Shown in pieces: positions 11,099 to 23,182 of a stretch of DNA of 64,000 bases (position 1 is the first letter of the stretch; each line of letters opens with the position of its first letter). A model generated the notes under the pieces. That model saw only the letters and a list, made by a program, of their open reading frames with translations. It had not been told where the DNA came from and ran no database searches. A program made the translations under genes and the position numbers. This DNA is from Gnetum montanum. Taxonomy: Eukaryota > Streptophyta > Gnetopsida > Gnetales > Gnetaceae. Where the stretch lies: contig MNCI01016016.1 in assembly GCA_015680685.1 (NCBI GenBank), positions 64,001-128,000 of the forward strand, written 5' to 3'.

Positions 11099-12076
11099 GT
11101 ATGCAAATATTACCGACACATTGCATATAATCTTGTTTATTTTTTCCTACATTTTGGTTGATATTATAAGTTATACATTTGATAATTTTTTAGGAATGAA
11201 TAGTAGCTTGAATTTAAAGAAAATATTTTGGTTGAAAAAAATATTTTATCAAGAATGAACAGAAAACACCTTGGTTTTCAAGAAAATATTGTGGTTGAAG
11301 AGATGTCAAATAGGACTATAAGCAATTGTGAATGTACCTTAAAGATATTANCACCATGGTTTGCACCTTGAACAAAAGAGGAATAATTTTCTATCATCAA
11401 ATATGGATTATGACCAAAATATTTCCACCATTTAAACCATGCATTGTTAGGTATATTAAATGGAACAATCTTAATTTCATAACAGAAACATGAACTTCGA
11501 AATTGTAAAATGGCAACATCCACCAATTATTTATGATACTACTCATGTTCTAAATTTGAACATATACTTTGTGGTAATAATATATTGATGAATTTATTTG
11601 TTCATACTTATATATTGCATTCTATTAATGCAACCTAGATTCATAGATAAAGTTTTGTAACATCTCATAATCTCACCTATACTGACATAAAATACTGGAT
11701 AAGTAAGATGCATACTATGCATTATTAGAAATAGATTGATAATATTCCATAAATTGTGATAAACATTTATGAATTAAAGCTATTTCTTTGTTATGTGTAT
11801 TTCAAAGTTGTTGCTAGGATTGTGTATATAAAAGAGTTGCACTTGATTGCATACATAGGGAATATTGAAATGCCATGGCTTAAGCACAAAAATATAATGA
11901 TGGTTTCTATGGAGTTCATGTTTTTATTATTTATCATGATGTTTTATGTTGATTGGTTTCAAAAGAAATGTTTGGATCTTATAATTATAAAGGTATAGTT
12001 ATGTGTTGTTTTTTTAAGCTTATAATATGAATTTTCTCTTAAAACTATTTGTCTTTAACTTTTGTTTACGTGTTAG
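11099..12076. other. Unassigned spacer between LOG and response-regulator relics
   Basis: No family is recognised. The minus strand at 11278-11526 holds an open frame with an aromatic cluster (WFKWWKYFG) that could be part of a retroelement or another captured fragment. Position 11351 is an undetermined base (n). The plus strand 11756-11998 is open and Lys/Phe-rich but matches nothing I know; the first exon of the response regulator (with the DD pair) would be expected here but is not convincing. Confidence 0.35.
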
Positions 12077-12470
12077 TTACAAATTGCAATGAGGGTATGA
12101 ATGATTTGAATGTATTGAAGAAAGAAAGAATTATCTTTAATCTTCTCATTATTGATGAGGACATACTTTTTCAAGATAGATTCAAAATTGCAAAGTATGT
12201 TAAAAAAACAAGAATAATTTTGATAGGTAAGTTATTTGATATGTTGTAGGTTAGATACTTTTATGTAGCTACATGTATAAGTTTTAATATTCCTTTTGCT
12301 ACTTAGTAATGTTTGTTGCTGAAGATAAAGATACTATCAACAAAATAGTCATGCTTGGAGCATGTTATCATCCTCTAAAACCTATTCTCTTGAAAGATGT
12401 GAAAATTATGTGGCAACATATAATCAATGAAAAATTATTTAAAATATTTGTTTTTGTGGTGGAAATAAAG
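12077..12470 (+). pseudogene. Type-B response regulator receiver-domain fragment (two exons)
   Basis: Type-B response regulators are nuclear transcription factors activated by His-Asp phosphorelay in cytokinin signalling. Exon 12077-12226 follows an AG acceptor (TGTTAG) and encodes VTNCNEGMNDLNVLKKERI, then the IIDED segment in which the phospho-accepting Asp of the usual SDVHMP motif is retained. A GTAAGT donor follows. Exon 12307 to about 12470 continues in frame with VMFVAEDKD and MLGACYHPLKPILLKDVK, keeping the conserved Lys of the LKP motif, then IMWQHIINEK. The conserved Ser/Thr of the MSA motif is replaced by Val. The frame is open over both exons, and a TGA follows at about 12471. The first exon with the Asp pair and the GARP/Myb DNA-binding domain are not seen, so this is a fragment. 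It lies about 1 kb downstream of the LOG relic on the same strand. Confidence 0.85.
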
Positions 12471-12670
12471 TGACCAAAAACAAGGAAAAAATGCTAGAGA
12501 GAAAACAACAAAAAGATAAGAGCAAAGATTTAAAAAGAATTCTTTGTAGTTAAATTGAAGAAAGATTTATGAGAAGTGGAAAAATGCTTCAAATAGATGA
12601 TAATATGTTTTTTTTATTTTATACATATAATTATTTTCTTATCAAGTAATATATATATTTTTTATTTTCA

Positions 12671-13716
12671 GTTATTGTTAGGTGAGACTTCAAAAGAAAT
12701 GATACATGAAAGTAACAGTACTCAGCCTACTTATGTAGATGCACAACATAATCTTCAAGTAAAAATAGTATAAAAGACAAAGTGTTATAAAAAGTATATA
12801 TTTGATTGTAAGTTTTGTAGTTTTAACAAAATAATGTTTTGAAATTATGTAGAAATGTCGCTTATCATTAAAGGGATAAAAGAACTTACATTCTAATTCT
12901 ACAAATGTTGATAGAAATAATATTTATCATGAACAACATTAGAAAATGAAAACTCTTTGAAAAAATCATGTTTAAAATATCATGGCAAAGTTTTTGCTAA
13001 TGCTATATCAAATAGTCATATAGAGTATGACTTATCAAATAAAAATGTTGATTATACTTGTTATTTTTATAGCCATGATGGAAATCAACATTTGTTAGAT
13101 GCATATAAAAACAATAAAAGTTCTTTGTATGATGGTGAGGATGCTATACTAGATGTATGTTATGTTTATTTTATCTGTATATATGTTTTCTAAAATACAA
13201 TAATATGTTATCTTTATTTAGGACTATTGTTAGATGAGACTTCAAGAAAAATGATACATGAAAGTAACAACAATCAACCTACTTGTGTAGATGCAAAATC
13301 TATTCTTGAAGTAAAAAATATGAAAAAAAGTAGTATAAAAAGCATATGTTTGTATATAAGTCTTATAGTTTTAACAAACATAATATTTTTAAATTATGTA
13401 GAAATATTGCTTACCATTGAAAAGGACAAAAAGTTTAAATTTAGATTGTGCAGATGTTGCTAGGAGATATATTATTTATCCTCAACAATTAAAATAGGGA
13501 AATGATGACACTTTTCTAAAATTATGTCCCAAACATCATGATAATATTATTGTGGATGGTATATCAAATAGTTTTAGAGAATATGAATTATCAACTAGAA
13601 ATGTTGATCAAAGGTATTATTTTTATAGCCATTATGGAATTTAACATTTATCAAATGTATGTGAAAGTAAAAAAGAATCTTTGTATGATGCTAAGGTTAC
13701 TATACTTGACGATGAC
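12671..13716 (+). repeat. 552-bp tandem duplication with exon-like segments
   Basis: Two diverged copies, 12671 to about 13160 and 13223-13716, with a period of 552 bp. Matching points: GAGACTTCAA near 12683 and 13235, ATGATACATGAAAGTAACA, GTAGATGCA, TAGTTTTAACAAA, GTTGAT with TTATTTTTATAGCCAT near 13050 and 13610. Both copies start after a TTTATTTTCAG- or TTTATTTAG-like acceptor and contain open segments (ETS-K-MIHESN...QPT-VDA), which suggests duplicated exons with their introns. The protein family is not recognised. It may be the linker part of the adjacent response regulator gene or another captured fragment. Confidence 0.8.
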
Positions 13717-15249
13717 AATGATCAGCATATTATCAGGCATTTTTTATTGGAAAATGTAGATTTTCAAGCTTCTGATAGAAATGAAAAAGCTGGGTTTCAA
13801 GATTATACTATGTTTTGGAAGGATCAGAGGTAGAAGTTTACATTTGGAATATGTTAACATAGATTAATTTTTTAAATATTTATGAAACTATTAATGGTCT
13901 ATTTTATTAAGTATCTAGATGATTTTGATGTTTCTTGGTTATTTAATATATGTAGAAATAGATGCTCTTATTATTGGAAGTTGAATGTATTGATAAATTA
14001 TCTTATGTTGAATAACAATTATTATATCATATTAATATATTAAGTAATTTTATTTTGGTTGGTTTGCAAGAATTGTGGTCTGTTAGTTTTATTTATAATG
14101 TGTTACAAGTTTCAAAACTTAATATTGAATGGTATTGTATCAATTCTCTTTGTTCAACTACTTTTCTTTTTTTCACCCTATGTAAAGAAGGAAATTTATT
14201 TGGTATCAAGTTTATGTATAAACGTGTTCCTCATATATTTTTTATCACAACCCTTATGTTTTATTTATATTATACTTCCATGTGGAGGATAAACATAAAA
14301 GCAAAATTAAAAGTATAGGAGTTAGGCTTCTATCTTCATTGAAAAGTGTTTTTGAAAATTTAATCATTTTTAAGAACATAAATTTATTTTAAGTTTTAAA
14401 CATCAATTCAACATTGGCTTAAGAAATTCACTAAAACCTTTTGTAAATATAAACCATAACATTAGCACAAATACTGAGAATTGTTCTTTTCTTATTCTAT
14501 GTTTGGTTTTGTTAGCTATTTATTAACTCCACTTATCAATATTCGAAAGAAAGAAGTAGCAATTTGATTTTTGTTTGTTAAAACTATAACCTTATGTACC
14601 AACTTTAATTGTAAATACACATAGGTAGATAAATATAACAGTTCATTATTAAAAGTAATAATAGTGAATGGTATTGAAAAATTCATTTTTTAATGCAATA
14701 GCAATAATATTCATAATTGTATTTTTTTCAAATCTAAAGTTTGATTATAAAATAATTCAATGACATTTGTAAATGTCACATAATATAACTACAAAATGCT
14801 TACTTTAACAAAATCTCAATTAATATTATATAGCCTTCAAATATTATGTCACTTGAAAGGAGCTTATAGCAAGTAGAAGAATTTATTTGTGAATAAAAAA
14901 GATGTGTTAGTAGTACACTAGTTGAGAAAATACATAGGAAAATATACAAAATTTCATAAAATAAAATAAATAAAAACCTTAATGCATTATTTAGATGACG
15001 ATACTTTTAATTCAGATGTTATTTTTTCAATGTTGCAAAATTGTTTAATTGTTTCTTTTGTTGGTTGTAGTTATTTTATTTGATGGACCTTGTATGGTTG
15101 TTCTTTTGCTTTTCTAAACTCTGATGTAGTGACATGAATTTCAAACTCAAATATCTACCAAGTAACATTATTAAGCATTTTTTGAAAACTTTTAATGTCA
15201 TTTTCTTGCAAAAAAAGCATAACTTAACTAGATGGTTTGTATTTAAATT
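13717..15249. other. AT-rich stretch without recognised gene
   Basis: The plus strand continues for about 100 bases after the duplication with an open, unrecognised segment (ENVDFQASDRNEKAGFQDY near 13750-13805). Short hydrophobic frames at 14055-14318 are low-complexity AT-rich sequence. Nothing else is supported. Confidence 0.4.
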
Positions 15250-16910
15250 GTCTTATATAATTAAGGCATGTACCTCTTTTAATTTTATTTCAAGGGTTTC
15301 ATGTCCCAATAATGTTTTATCCTCATTATATATTATCATCCAAGTTTGTGTGGTATCATCTACCACTTTCACAGAAAAAAGATACCTATTTGATAAAATA
15401 CAAGTTATAGATATTAATCATTATTAAAAATTTATTTAAAGAAATTATCAATAAATATACACTGATTTAATGTAATTCATGATTATCATGTTTTATGCCA
15501 AAGCTATTGTAATCATATAATATTTTTTTTATCCATCCTTTGCATTTCTTTCTTTAGAAGTTTTAACATGGCATCTCCATCTTGGGCAAGCCATATACCA
15601 TAAATGTTTTGTGGCTGATATGCTAATTATATAGACAAATACAATAAAATTAACCTAAAAAAATAGTTCAGTTATATTTATTATATAAGTTGTCAAAAAG
15701 TAAGTTTTTATTTTTTTATGACTAAACATACAATACTAATATTAATAATTTATGTAAGTTCCTGCAATGTAGCTTGTTTTTGTTCCTTGAGCTAATGGAT
15801 ATGAGGATATTAGCACCTTCTTTGATTTATTTATACTCACATAGTTGTCATAAAAAATAAGGTTAAGTAAGTCTCAAAAATTAATTATTTTATTTAAATA
15901 CATAAAATTACTCATCATTTTTGTAATTTTTTTGTTTTTGGAATGGTGGGATTAATGATAAGACCACTATTATGAGATGTTATTACAATTTTTCTTGAAA
16001 AATATTTTACATAAACATTTGAAATCATTACAAGAAAAGCTAATGTTGTATCTTTTTCAATAATTTCATAAAGGTTTTCCCCTTCTACAGTTGCTAAGTG
16101 TCTCCATAATGTTACAATTATAGGCCCATCATTACTAGAATCATAATACAAATAAAATTTTAGAGTTAACTTCAACATATGCATATTTTAATAAAATAAG
16201 AAATACTTCTATTTTTTTACTTTGGATATGGAATTTTTAATTGTCCTCTTTCAATTGATTGATCATTTAAGTCCCTCTTTGATGTATTGATTGGACTTAT
16301 TCTTACAAGTATCCAAATTAGATCTATATATGCATAAAAAAATATTATTCTTGAAACATACAAAATAAATTATTTAATAATTAGAAAATTTAAAAACACA
16401 ATACCTAGTTTCTTTATGGAGCTAATATAAGAGTCTAAATTTTTGAGCTTTATGAAATTATACTTGTAATATGGAATTTCCCTAATCTATTTATTGGATT
16501 TTTTACAGTTTGTTTAATACCATCTCATAATTATATTTTTTTATTAAATTTGATGTTTTATATTAAATTTTTGCTCCATGAATGCGATATAAATTGCCTA
16601 CATGTAAATTATCATTTACTAGATTCACATCTTCATTGTGAGCTATAACTTGCATAATAGATTCCTATAAAAAGTAACAAGTTAGTAGCTATTAATGTTT
16701 AAACAAATTGTAATGAACATAGTCATAAATAATTAAAAATGCTACTTGAGGATTCATTATTTGATAAGTTTGGCCCCTTTTTTTACCATCTTTGGCATCT
16801 TCAAATGGTTTCATACCATTGTTGTAAATTACAAAAACTTCACAAACCTAATTTTTATTCTATTGACCAAGAACAGATAATGGTATTAGACTAAGTGGAG
16901 CAGCCATGAA
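15250..16910 (-). pseudogene. RPA70-like protein of a Helitron (exon remnants)
   Basis: Single-stranded-DNA-binding protein related to the large subunit of replication protein A; plant Helitrons often carry such a gene downstream of Rep/helicase. Reading the minus strand from right to left: KPFEDAKDGKK-like exon near 16800; NDNLHVGNLYRIHGAKI near 16570-16620 and YNYEMVLNK near 16520 (end of DNA-binding domain A); DLIWILVRISPINTSKRD about 16270-16320; then 16184-15915 with IIVTLWRHLATVEGENLYEI and GLIINPTIP, the OB fold of domain B. Near 15535-15620 a short exon follows, and near 15261-15385 WMIIYNEDKTLLGHETLEIK, which fits the C-terminal domain after the zinc finger. Stops lie between and within some exons; the zinc-finger cysteines are not visible. 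An open 89-residue stretch survives in domain B. It lies directly downstream of the helicase relic on the same strand. Confidence 0.8.
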
Positions 16911-17449
16911 GTTAATAGACACTATGTTATTAAAATAATATTAGTTTTTCTCATAGCATAAATAAATAAAAAATCATTTATTTTAACTAATATTTATTTA
17001 TAAGTTTTAAAATATTATAAATGAATTATTAAAAATTGTACCTATCACTATATATAGAATTAAGAGTGTTTCTTTTTGACAACATTTGAAAATGATTTTC
17101 TTCCTTTATTTTTCTTTGTGATAATTTTGATTTGTTCATTTCTTATATTAGTTGTAGGAAATTACATGGTAAATTTAGAGGCATGATAATGATCTAACAT
17201 AAGAGAGTGCAACAATGACTAATCCAAGTTGCTATGTATGTATGTGTAATATCAATAATAGCTTTTTAAGTGTCATGCCTTGTGATGTATGTATTGTAAG
17301 TCCTCCTGCTAGTTTTAGTGGTAATTGTTTTGTTGAACCAAATTGTAGTGGCATTATTAGAACTATTTGTCTTGAAGAAGACATGAATGATAGATCAGTT
17401 TAATTTTGAAAATTAATCAATACTAATGATGGTGGTGCTGGTATATATG

Positions 17450-18260
17450 TTTCATTACTATAAAGTATATCTATAATTGTGCTACTTGTTCCATTTACCA
17501 AATCATAACAAGTAGATATATTAAATGTAACATTACTAAAGTCTCAACTTTGATTAATATTTCTACTTCCAAGTCTTTATCATCCATAGATATGTGCTTA
17601 TTATAAAAATTACTAATACTAAGACTTTGACAAATAAGCTTTTCCAAATCATATAACATTTGCTTGTTGTGTTCGTTTACTTGATCATTTCTTGCAAATA
17701 AGTGTATATGACAATTAAAAATTTTTTATTCTTGAATAGACATTTGGTTTTGACTTCTATTCATTAGTATTTAACAATCAGTACTTTTTGATGTACATGT
17801 TCTTACAGTTTTTAGTAATTCTAAAAAAAATTCTTTCTTCTTCTATAGATGTGTTGTATCATAATATTTTATCCAATAAAACAACTGATGTAAACTCATT
17901 CCATAAAATATTACCAATACCTTTAGAGTAGCATGGTGCTATATCTCGAACTAAAGATAATTGAGCTATATCATCTATGAAAATTATTGGCCTACCTTCA
18001 AAACTTTCATTACAATGAAAAAAATATGTGTCATAGTTTTGCATCTATATCTTCTAATAACCTAGCTCTAATAAAACTATACTCATTAATGAGAATATAC
18101 TTTATGTCTTTAAAATCATTCTGCAACAAATGCAAAATAATAGTATTGTTACTTTCTTTTTTCTTTTATGGATAGTTTCAAACTAGCATGAATTGTTTTC
18201 TCTTGAATATCAAAAGATGCAATCCTTGTTTGAGCCATTATAAACACAAGCATTTTATTT
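17450..18260 (-). pseudogene. Helitron PIF1-type helicase domain relic
   Basis: C-terminal SF1 helicase part of a Helitron replicase. On the minus strand, TRIASFDIQEKTIHASLKL about 18245-18180 corresponds to the PIF1 motif Ia region. A later segment, KDIKYILINEYSFIRARLL about 18120-18055, is the Walker B region with the usual IDE changed to INE. WNEFTSVVLLDKIL about 17900-17860 and LFARNDQVNEHNKQML about 17700-17650 follow the PIF1 order. Frameshifts and stops are frequent. The Walker A motif is not clear. It is preceded by Rep-part remnants up to 19.5 kb and followed by the RPA70-like gene, which is the typical plant Helitron order. Confidence 0.78.
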
Positions 18261-19798
18261 TTTGAAATGTTAAAGCAGACATTTATGTCTTAATAGCATG
18301 AATTGGAAAATATTTTCCTTTGTGAGCACTACCTTGTATTATTAATTTTAATGGCTTTAATGTGTTTTTTTTTCACTTTGAATATAAAGGTTTTTAATAA
18401 TATTCACCACTTTTCATTGTTTGTCATTCAATGTTTGTTGATGATTTATATTAGGTTGCATCGTAATAGTAGTATTGGAATTTTTCAAAGAATTTAGAAA
18501 TTGTAATGCATTTTCATGATCAATTTTGTTCCATTCATACTGAATGTCAATGTTTATTCATCCTTACGTTGCTACTTCTATGTGGTTTAAAACTTGTGTT
18601 GGTTGCAAACATGATAAAATATCTCTTTTTTTTGTACATGATTTACATTTTTCATATAAACATCTTCTTCATAGTCTTCACAAATTTTACGTTCACTAGT
18701 TTTGCTTTTATTAGTTATTATTTTAATTATTTATTCATGTACTTTCCAGTTAGTTCTTATATGCTCTTTTATTGTTTCTATTTTTTCTCATATATATGAA
18801 ATAGATCATAGAGCAATATTTGAATTCAATAATGCTCTAACCATTTTTCACAATTGTCAATTGGTTTTTCTAAAAATATAGGATAAACCTAAAATATTAT
18901 CTTTTTTTTGTCTTTTTTTCCATAACTTATTTGACTTTTTTTTTTATTATGAAAAAGCTTTTTTTTCATCTTGTAAAGGTTTAAACAACTCATGTCTATT
19001 GGTCAATTCATGTATGCTTTTAAAATATCATTTTAATATGATTCTTCGTTATAAGGTTCACTTGTAACTATTTGCTTATATACTTGATTAGACAAATTAA
19101 AGTTGACAAAAATCCTATTACATTCTACTAAATGTAGTTCCCAAAACCTATGTGATACTTCTTGTTCTCCTATATCTCTTTCAATTCATGTCTTAATTAT
19201 CAAATTTTTGTAACTTTTTCTAATGTGATCTTGAAAGTTCTATTATTTTACAATTTTTTCTAAGTAGCATATTTTGCTATGTACTTCACAACAACATGTT
19301 TTGACAAAATAGTTTGTCAATCTATGTTAGCTCTCCATGTTTGAAGAATACGTCTATGATGTTTGTTTAATCTATCATCATTTCTTAGTGGCTCATACAT
19401 AATTTCGTTTGACTCATAACTCTTGTATAATAATGAAGAGGTTTCATGAATAGGCCATGAAATTTTGTATCTAGAAAGCATATGTAAACATAATATTAGA
19501 ATTTATTTCAATAGGTTTTGTAAAATATATTTTAAATACCTATTTGATACATTGCCTACACTATAAGTTTTTATTTTTAACCATAAGTAGATATCCTTTC
19601 AACATTTTCAATGTCTTTGAATTGAGTTAATTAGTTCTACATAATCTTTGTTCATATATTAGGTGAATATTGCTTCCTTATCATAGGATGATAGGTGAAA
19701 AATATTTGAAGTATTTTCTTGTATATATATTTATTTAAAAAATTAATATCAAATATAATACAATATCAACATTTATAACAATAGAATGTAATTATTTC
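18261..19798 (-). pseudogene. Helitron replicase, middle part (decayed)
   Basis: On the minus strand the segment about 19460-19250 reads WPIHETSSLLYKSYESNEI, LRNDDRLNKHHRRILQTWRA and, after a stop, LSKHVVVKYIAKYA, matching the conserved block between the Rep and helicase domains of Helitron replicases. The rest (18261-19240) is AT-rich and broken, with only scattered similarity. The Rep HUH and double-Tyr motifs are not visible. The segment ends exactly at 19798, where the ATTTC target site of an inserted LTR element starts; the N-terminal part continues on the other side at 26866. Confidence 0.7.
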
Positions 19799-20593
19799 TG
19801 ATGGGATGCAATATTGCATCCACCACGATATCGCAAACGCGATATCGCGGTGCGCTGCCAAGTCTATAAATAAGAGGTAGCTCTCCCTTGTTTCTCATTC
19901 TAGATGTAGACCCTTAGTGAAACTTTGGTAGTTTTACCTCTACAGAGATAGAATAATTTCCATGTGCCCACAGTAGGAGCTCCAAAGTGAATGGATCTTT
20001 ATTCGAGCAAATATTGTACCTGAACACAAGTTTGTGTACGGAAATAAGGACAAACTATTGGATAAACCTTGCAGTGCATGGACTAAGCTAATTAGGACTT
20101 TAATTACTGTTATTTATTTTTCATTGTATAAATACTTTATTAGTTAATTAAATCTCTCTTAACCATTCTCTCCTAGTTAAGTGCATTCAGTACGACTACT
20201 TCGAGCATGTGCATTATGCTTGGTAATCCCAGTAACGACTAGCATTTGGTGACTAAGGTTGCATTAGTTCAGAGTGTGAATGGTAAGTGGGAATGAATAT
20301 TGATGCTAGGTTAATTAAGGCTTAGATAGCTAATTAAAGTTAGTTAATTAGCCTCTTCACCCTTTACCTCATTAACATAGGCGATAAAATAGAAAAGATA
20401 TAAAAATCACATACCTTAGACTTACTTAACCATACAACCATGACAGATACAAGTAAGTTTGGGAAGACAATGAATGATTAACCTTAAGTGTTCCATGAGG
20501 TGTGTAGATACTTATTCTGCAAAATTCAACTAGATCATGCATGTAACCCTCGTATTCGTATGGTTGAGTGTAGGGATACCTCGCCACTCATTA
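19799..20593 (+). repeat. 5' LTR of the gag-protease element
   Basis: 795 bp, from TGATGGGATG to CACTCATTA. Shares high identity with the 3' LTR throughout, including TATAAATA at 19865-19872 and the stretch from TAAGAGG to the end. It has a shorter block of GATATC-containing inverted repeats upstream of the TATA box than the 3' LTR (67 bp length difference overall). The terminal CA has decayed to TA. Confidence 0.93.
19820..19855. promoter_or_regulatory. GATATC inverted-repeat block upstream of TATA (5' LTR)
   Basis: CACGATATCGC and CGCGATATCGCGGTG lie within 36 bases, the second half containing a perfect 12-base palindrome CGCGATATCGCG. It sits just upstream of TATAAATA in U3. In the 3' LTR the block is expanded (26008-26121). 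Position suggests a promoter element of the retroelement; function is inferred. Confidence 0.6.
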
Positions 20594-20594
20594 T

Positions 20595-20612
20595 TGGCAC
20601 CATTTTCAAGGA
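20595..20612 (+). promoter_or_regulatory. Primer-binding site
   Basis: TGGCACCATTTTCAAGG begins one base after the 5' LTR end. The position and the TGGCxCC start are typical for LTR retrotransposon primer sites that pair with a tRNA 3' end; the exact tRNA was not determined. Confidence 0.65.
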
Positions 20613-20738
20613 CTAAGTGTTTGTGCACTAAGTAGAACATAGGAAATCATCCACATCATTGGGAAGCTTAAACGAACCCTTAGGGTTAATCATACGCAAA
20701 ATAACATAACAACAAACAACACATCGAATTAAACTAAG

Positions 20739-22580
20739 ATGTCTTCTTCTCATAAGAGCACTTCACCACCTAGGGATCATACAAGAAATAGTTGGCAGTC
20801 TAACATGCATAACCAAGAACTGCCAGTTCCTCAACAACATCGAGTGGTATATATTCATCCCAATGAGTATATACCTGATTTTTCTTTTATCCTCTATTAG
20901 GATGAACAACTGCGTTGGTGAGATTTGCAAGGTAACATAGTGTTACCTCCAGTTTGTGTAGTCCCTAGCATGCTCCTCCGTGCTCTGGCACAGATAGGCA
21001 TGATGTAGCTCTATGCTGAATACGTTGTAGGTGATTTCGACACAAGGAATTACCATCCTACAAAAGTGCAATGTTTAAGGGAATTGCAGCAGGAGAGACA
21101 CCATACATTGTTGAAGGGCAAAGGGGTCCCACACGTCCTAAGCAAAATCAAAGATGGTGAACCCATTATAATAGGTTCTTTATCAAATGATGTTCCCCCT
21201 CCTAACGATGGTGAGGAGGTGGGGTATCAAAAATTATTCTCCAAGATTCATAACCCTGGTTCTAATACCCATGAACACCAAGTGGTCACTGAGGGAACAA
21301 AAACACATGATAAGGATGGGCACTTGGATTGTCATCACGATCGAGGCCGTAGCCATCGAAGAGAAGGTAAGAAACATCATCATGGCGATGGTTCTCCTTC
21401 TTCTTCCCCTTCATCACATCATTCACCCTCTCCTTCCACATCAGGATGCAACCACAAAGAGCATAATAGTAAGGATAAGGGTAAGCGACATGAGAGACCT
21501 TGACAAGAGAGTCAAGAGAGAGGTCGAGGGTGCTCTAGGGAATCAAGGCATATAAGAAGAGAAAGTAGGGAACAACATAGGCATCATAGACATCATGAGA
21601 GAGATGATCATGAGAAACCCCTACTAGCAACCCAAAGTATATTAGACATTACGAAGGTAGTTAGGATACCTACAAGGCACCAGAAAGATAGTCAGATCAA
21701 GAGACTTGACATGAATAATATCCCCTGATTTGAGGGAGGATATAACACTGATGCAAAAAACTATTTACAGGCATTTCATGATGCCTACACCTTGCAAAAT
21801 ATCAAGAATGAGTGGTAGAAACTAAATTTTTTCCCTAGGATACTCATAAAATAAGCAGAGAGTTGGTACTATTCCTTAGAGATGAAAACCATTAGGAGGT
21901 GCAGTACAATGCTGGAATTGTTCAACGATAAATATCAAACATACTCTAGAGTGTCCAATTTGCGTAAAAAAATCCAAGGATGGAAGTAGGGTAATCATGA
22001 ACCCTTGGATGCTGCCATGGGATGATATTATGCATTGCTACATCGTTGCCCGGGCCATGGCTACACACAATGGGATCAACTCCACCACCTTGTAGATGGG
22101 CTAAGGTACAAAACTAGGAGAACCCTTGGGACATATACCCAAGGGAGATTAGCTAAACTTAGGTCCCATGAGGGGCATATACTATTGGAGCAAGTAGCTA
22201 AAGAAGACGGGGAGCTACAGAAAAGAGAGAGCATGGAAGAATATAACCATGATAATTCCCTCCAAAAGAAGGGAGTAAGATTTTGCGATGAAGAGGATGA
22301 GTCACCACTCAAACAGTTGGTGAATAGAAAAACCTTGCCACTTCAAAAGTTAACAACTGAAGTGTTAGCTAAGGTAGATGAAATATGGAGCTCCTTAGAT
22401 AGTAAAATTGAAATGGTCCTGAAAATCGTAGAGGAGTCTAAGGAGGAACGAAGTGTTGACCAAGAGAAGAAAAAGCGGAGAGATTCAGACCATGCATGTA
22501 ACAAGGGTAAGGGGAAGATGACTATTATTAATGAGGTTATGGATTCAGATACAAACAATGATGGTGGATGTGAGATCTGA
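20739..22580 (+). pseudogene. Retrotransposon gag (with internal stops)
   Basis: Structural capsid protein gene of the LTR element. An ATG at 20739 (MSSSHKSTSPPRDHTRNSW) opens the frame about 145 bases after the primer site. A long His/Ser-rich, charged region follows (21300-21500). The capsid core around 21700-22130 resembles the retrotransposon gag family: YLQAFHDAYTLQNIKNEW, FFPRIL, AESWYYSLEMKTIRRCSTML, LFNDKYQTYSRV, and CPGHGYTQWDQLHHLVDGL near 22045-22100. The final part to 22580 is charged and coiled-coil-like (KLTTEVLAKVDEIWSSL). Stops (TAG/TGA replacing Trp or Gln codons) interrupt it at least at about 20898, 21006, 21728, 21820, 21856 and 21988, so it is inactive, but one 181-codon frame (22035-22580) remains open. 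Confidence 0.85.
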
Positions 22581-23182
22581 AAATGTGACCATCCTAAGGG
22601 ATGTTGTCCAATCATCTCACATCTACAAGAGTCTAGGGTGTATGTACTCAATCCAAGACTTAACAGATGACAAGCACCCCAAAGGTTACCTTATCCTGAA
22701 GGTAACCTGAAGCAGTTCCACCAATTGCTAATGTACTAGCCAAGTGAAACTCCACCACAACCCATCAGTAGCACCAATAGTGGCAACACTCATAGTCATG
22801 GGGGATGCCACCACCTAGACAATAATACCCTTATTGGTAACTAGACCCATATGGTTATTATGTGCAGTAGCTGGTTTCGCCAAGTGAATCTATGGGTCAT
22901 GCAACTCCACAATGTCATGACCAGGTTCGAGAGTATTTTAGGACTCCTTCTCCTATCGGAGACACTCCACACACGTACCATCCTCTAAATCCATCCACTA
23001 CTCTTACACCGGTAGTTCCACTACCACCCACTCCAATAATGCAAGGGGAACTACCCACTCAACCACAACAACGCAATGCTACAAGAGCCATAAACCTTCA
23101 ACCCATTACTGGTTCTAGCAACTATACTAAAAGAAGACCTTTCTTTAGAATCAAAATCCCAAACAAGCTCTCACAATGACAA
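22581..23182 (+). pseudogene. Gag-protease linker, broken
   Basis: Between gag and protease the plus strand has a 95-codon open part (22892-23179) rich in Pro and Thr (TPHTYHPLNPSTTLTPVV) and ending with basic residues before the protease. No zinc knuckle (CX2CX4HX4C) is visible. It is probably the C-terminal gag or linker region. Confidence 0.55.

Noticed and set aside
14055-14318. Hydrophobic plus-strand frames at 14.05-14.32 kb and 18.3-18.8 kb as membrane proteins
   Set aside because: AT-rich, Phe/Leu/Ile/Tyr-only composition with no motif; the second lies opposite the Helitron replicase relic.
17215-17403. Cys-rich plus-strand frame at 17.2 kb as a small secreted peptide
   Set aside because: Opposite strand of the Helitron replicase/RPA region; no signal peptide and no regular cysteine spacing.
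21187-21555. Second open frame overlapping gag at 21.19-21.56 kb
   Set aside because: Shadow of the His/Ser-rich gag region in another frame.
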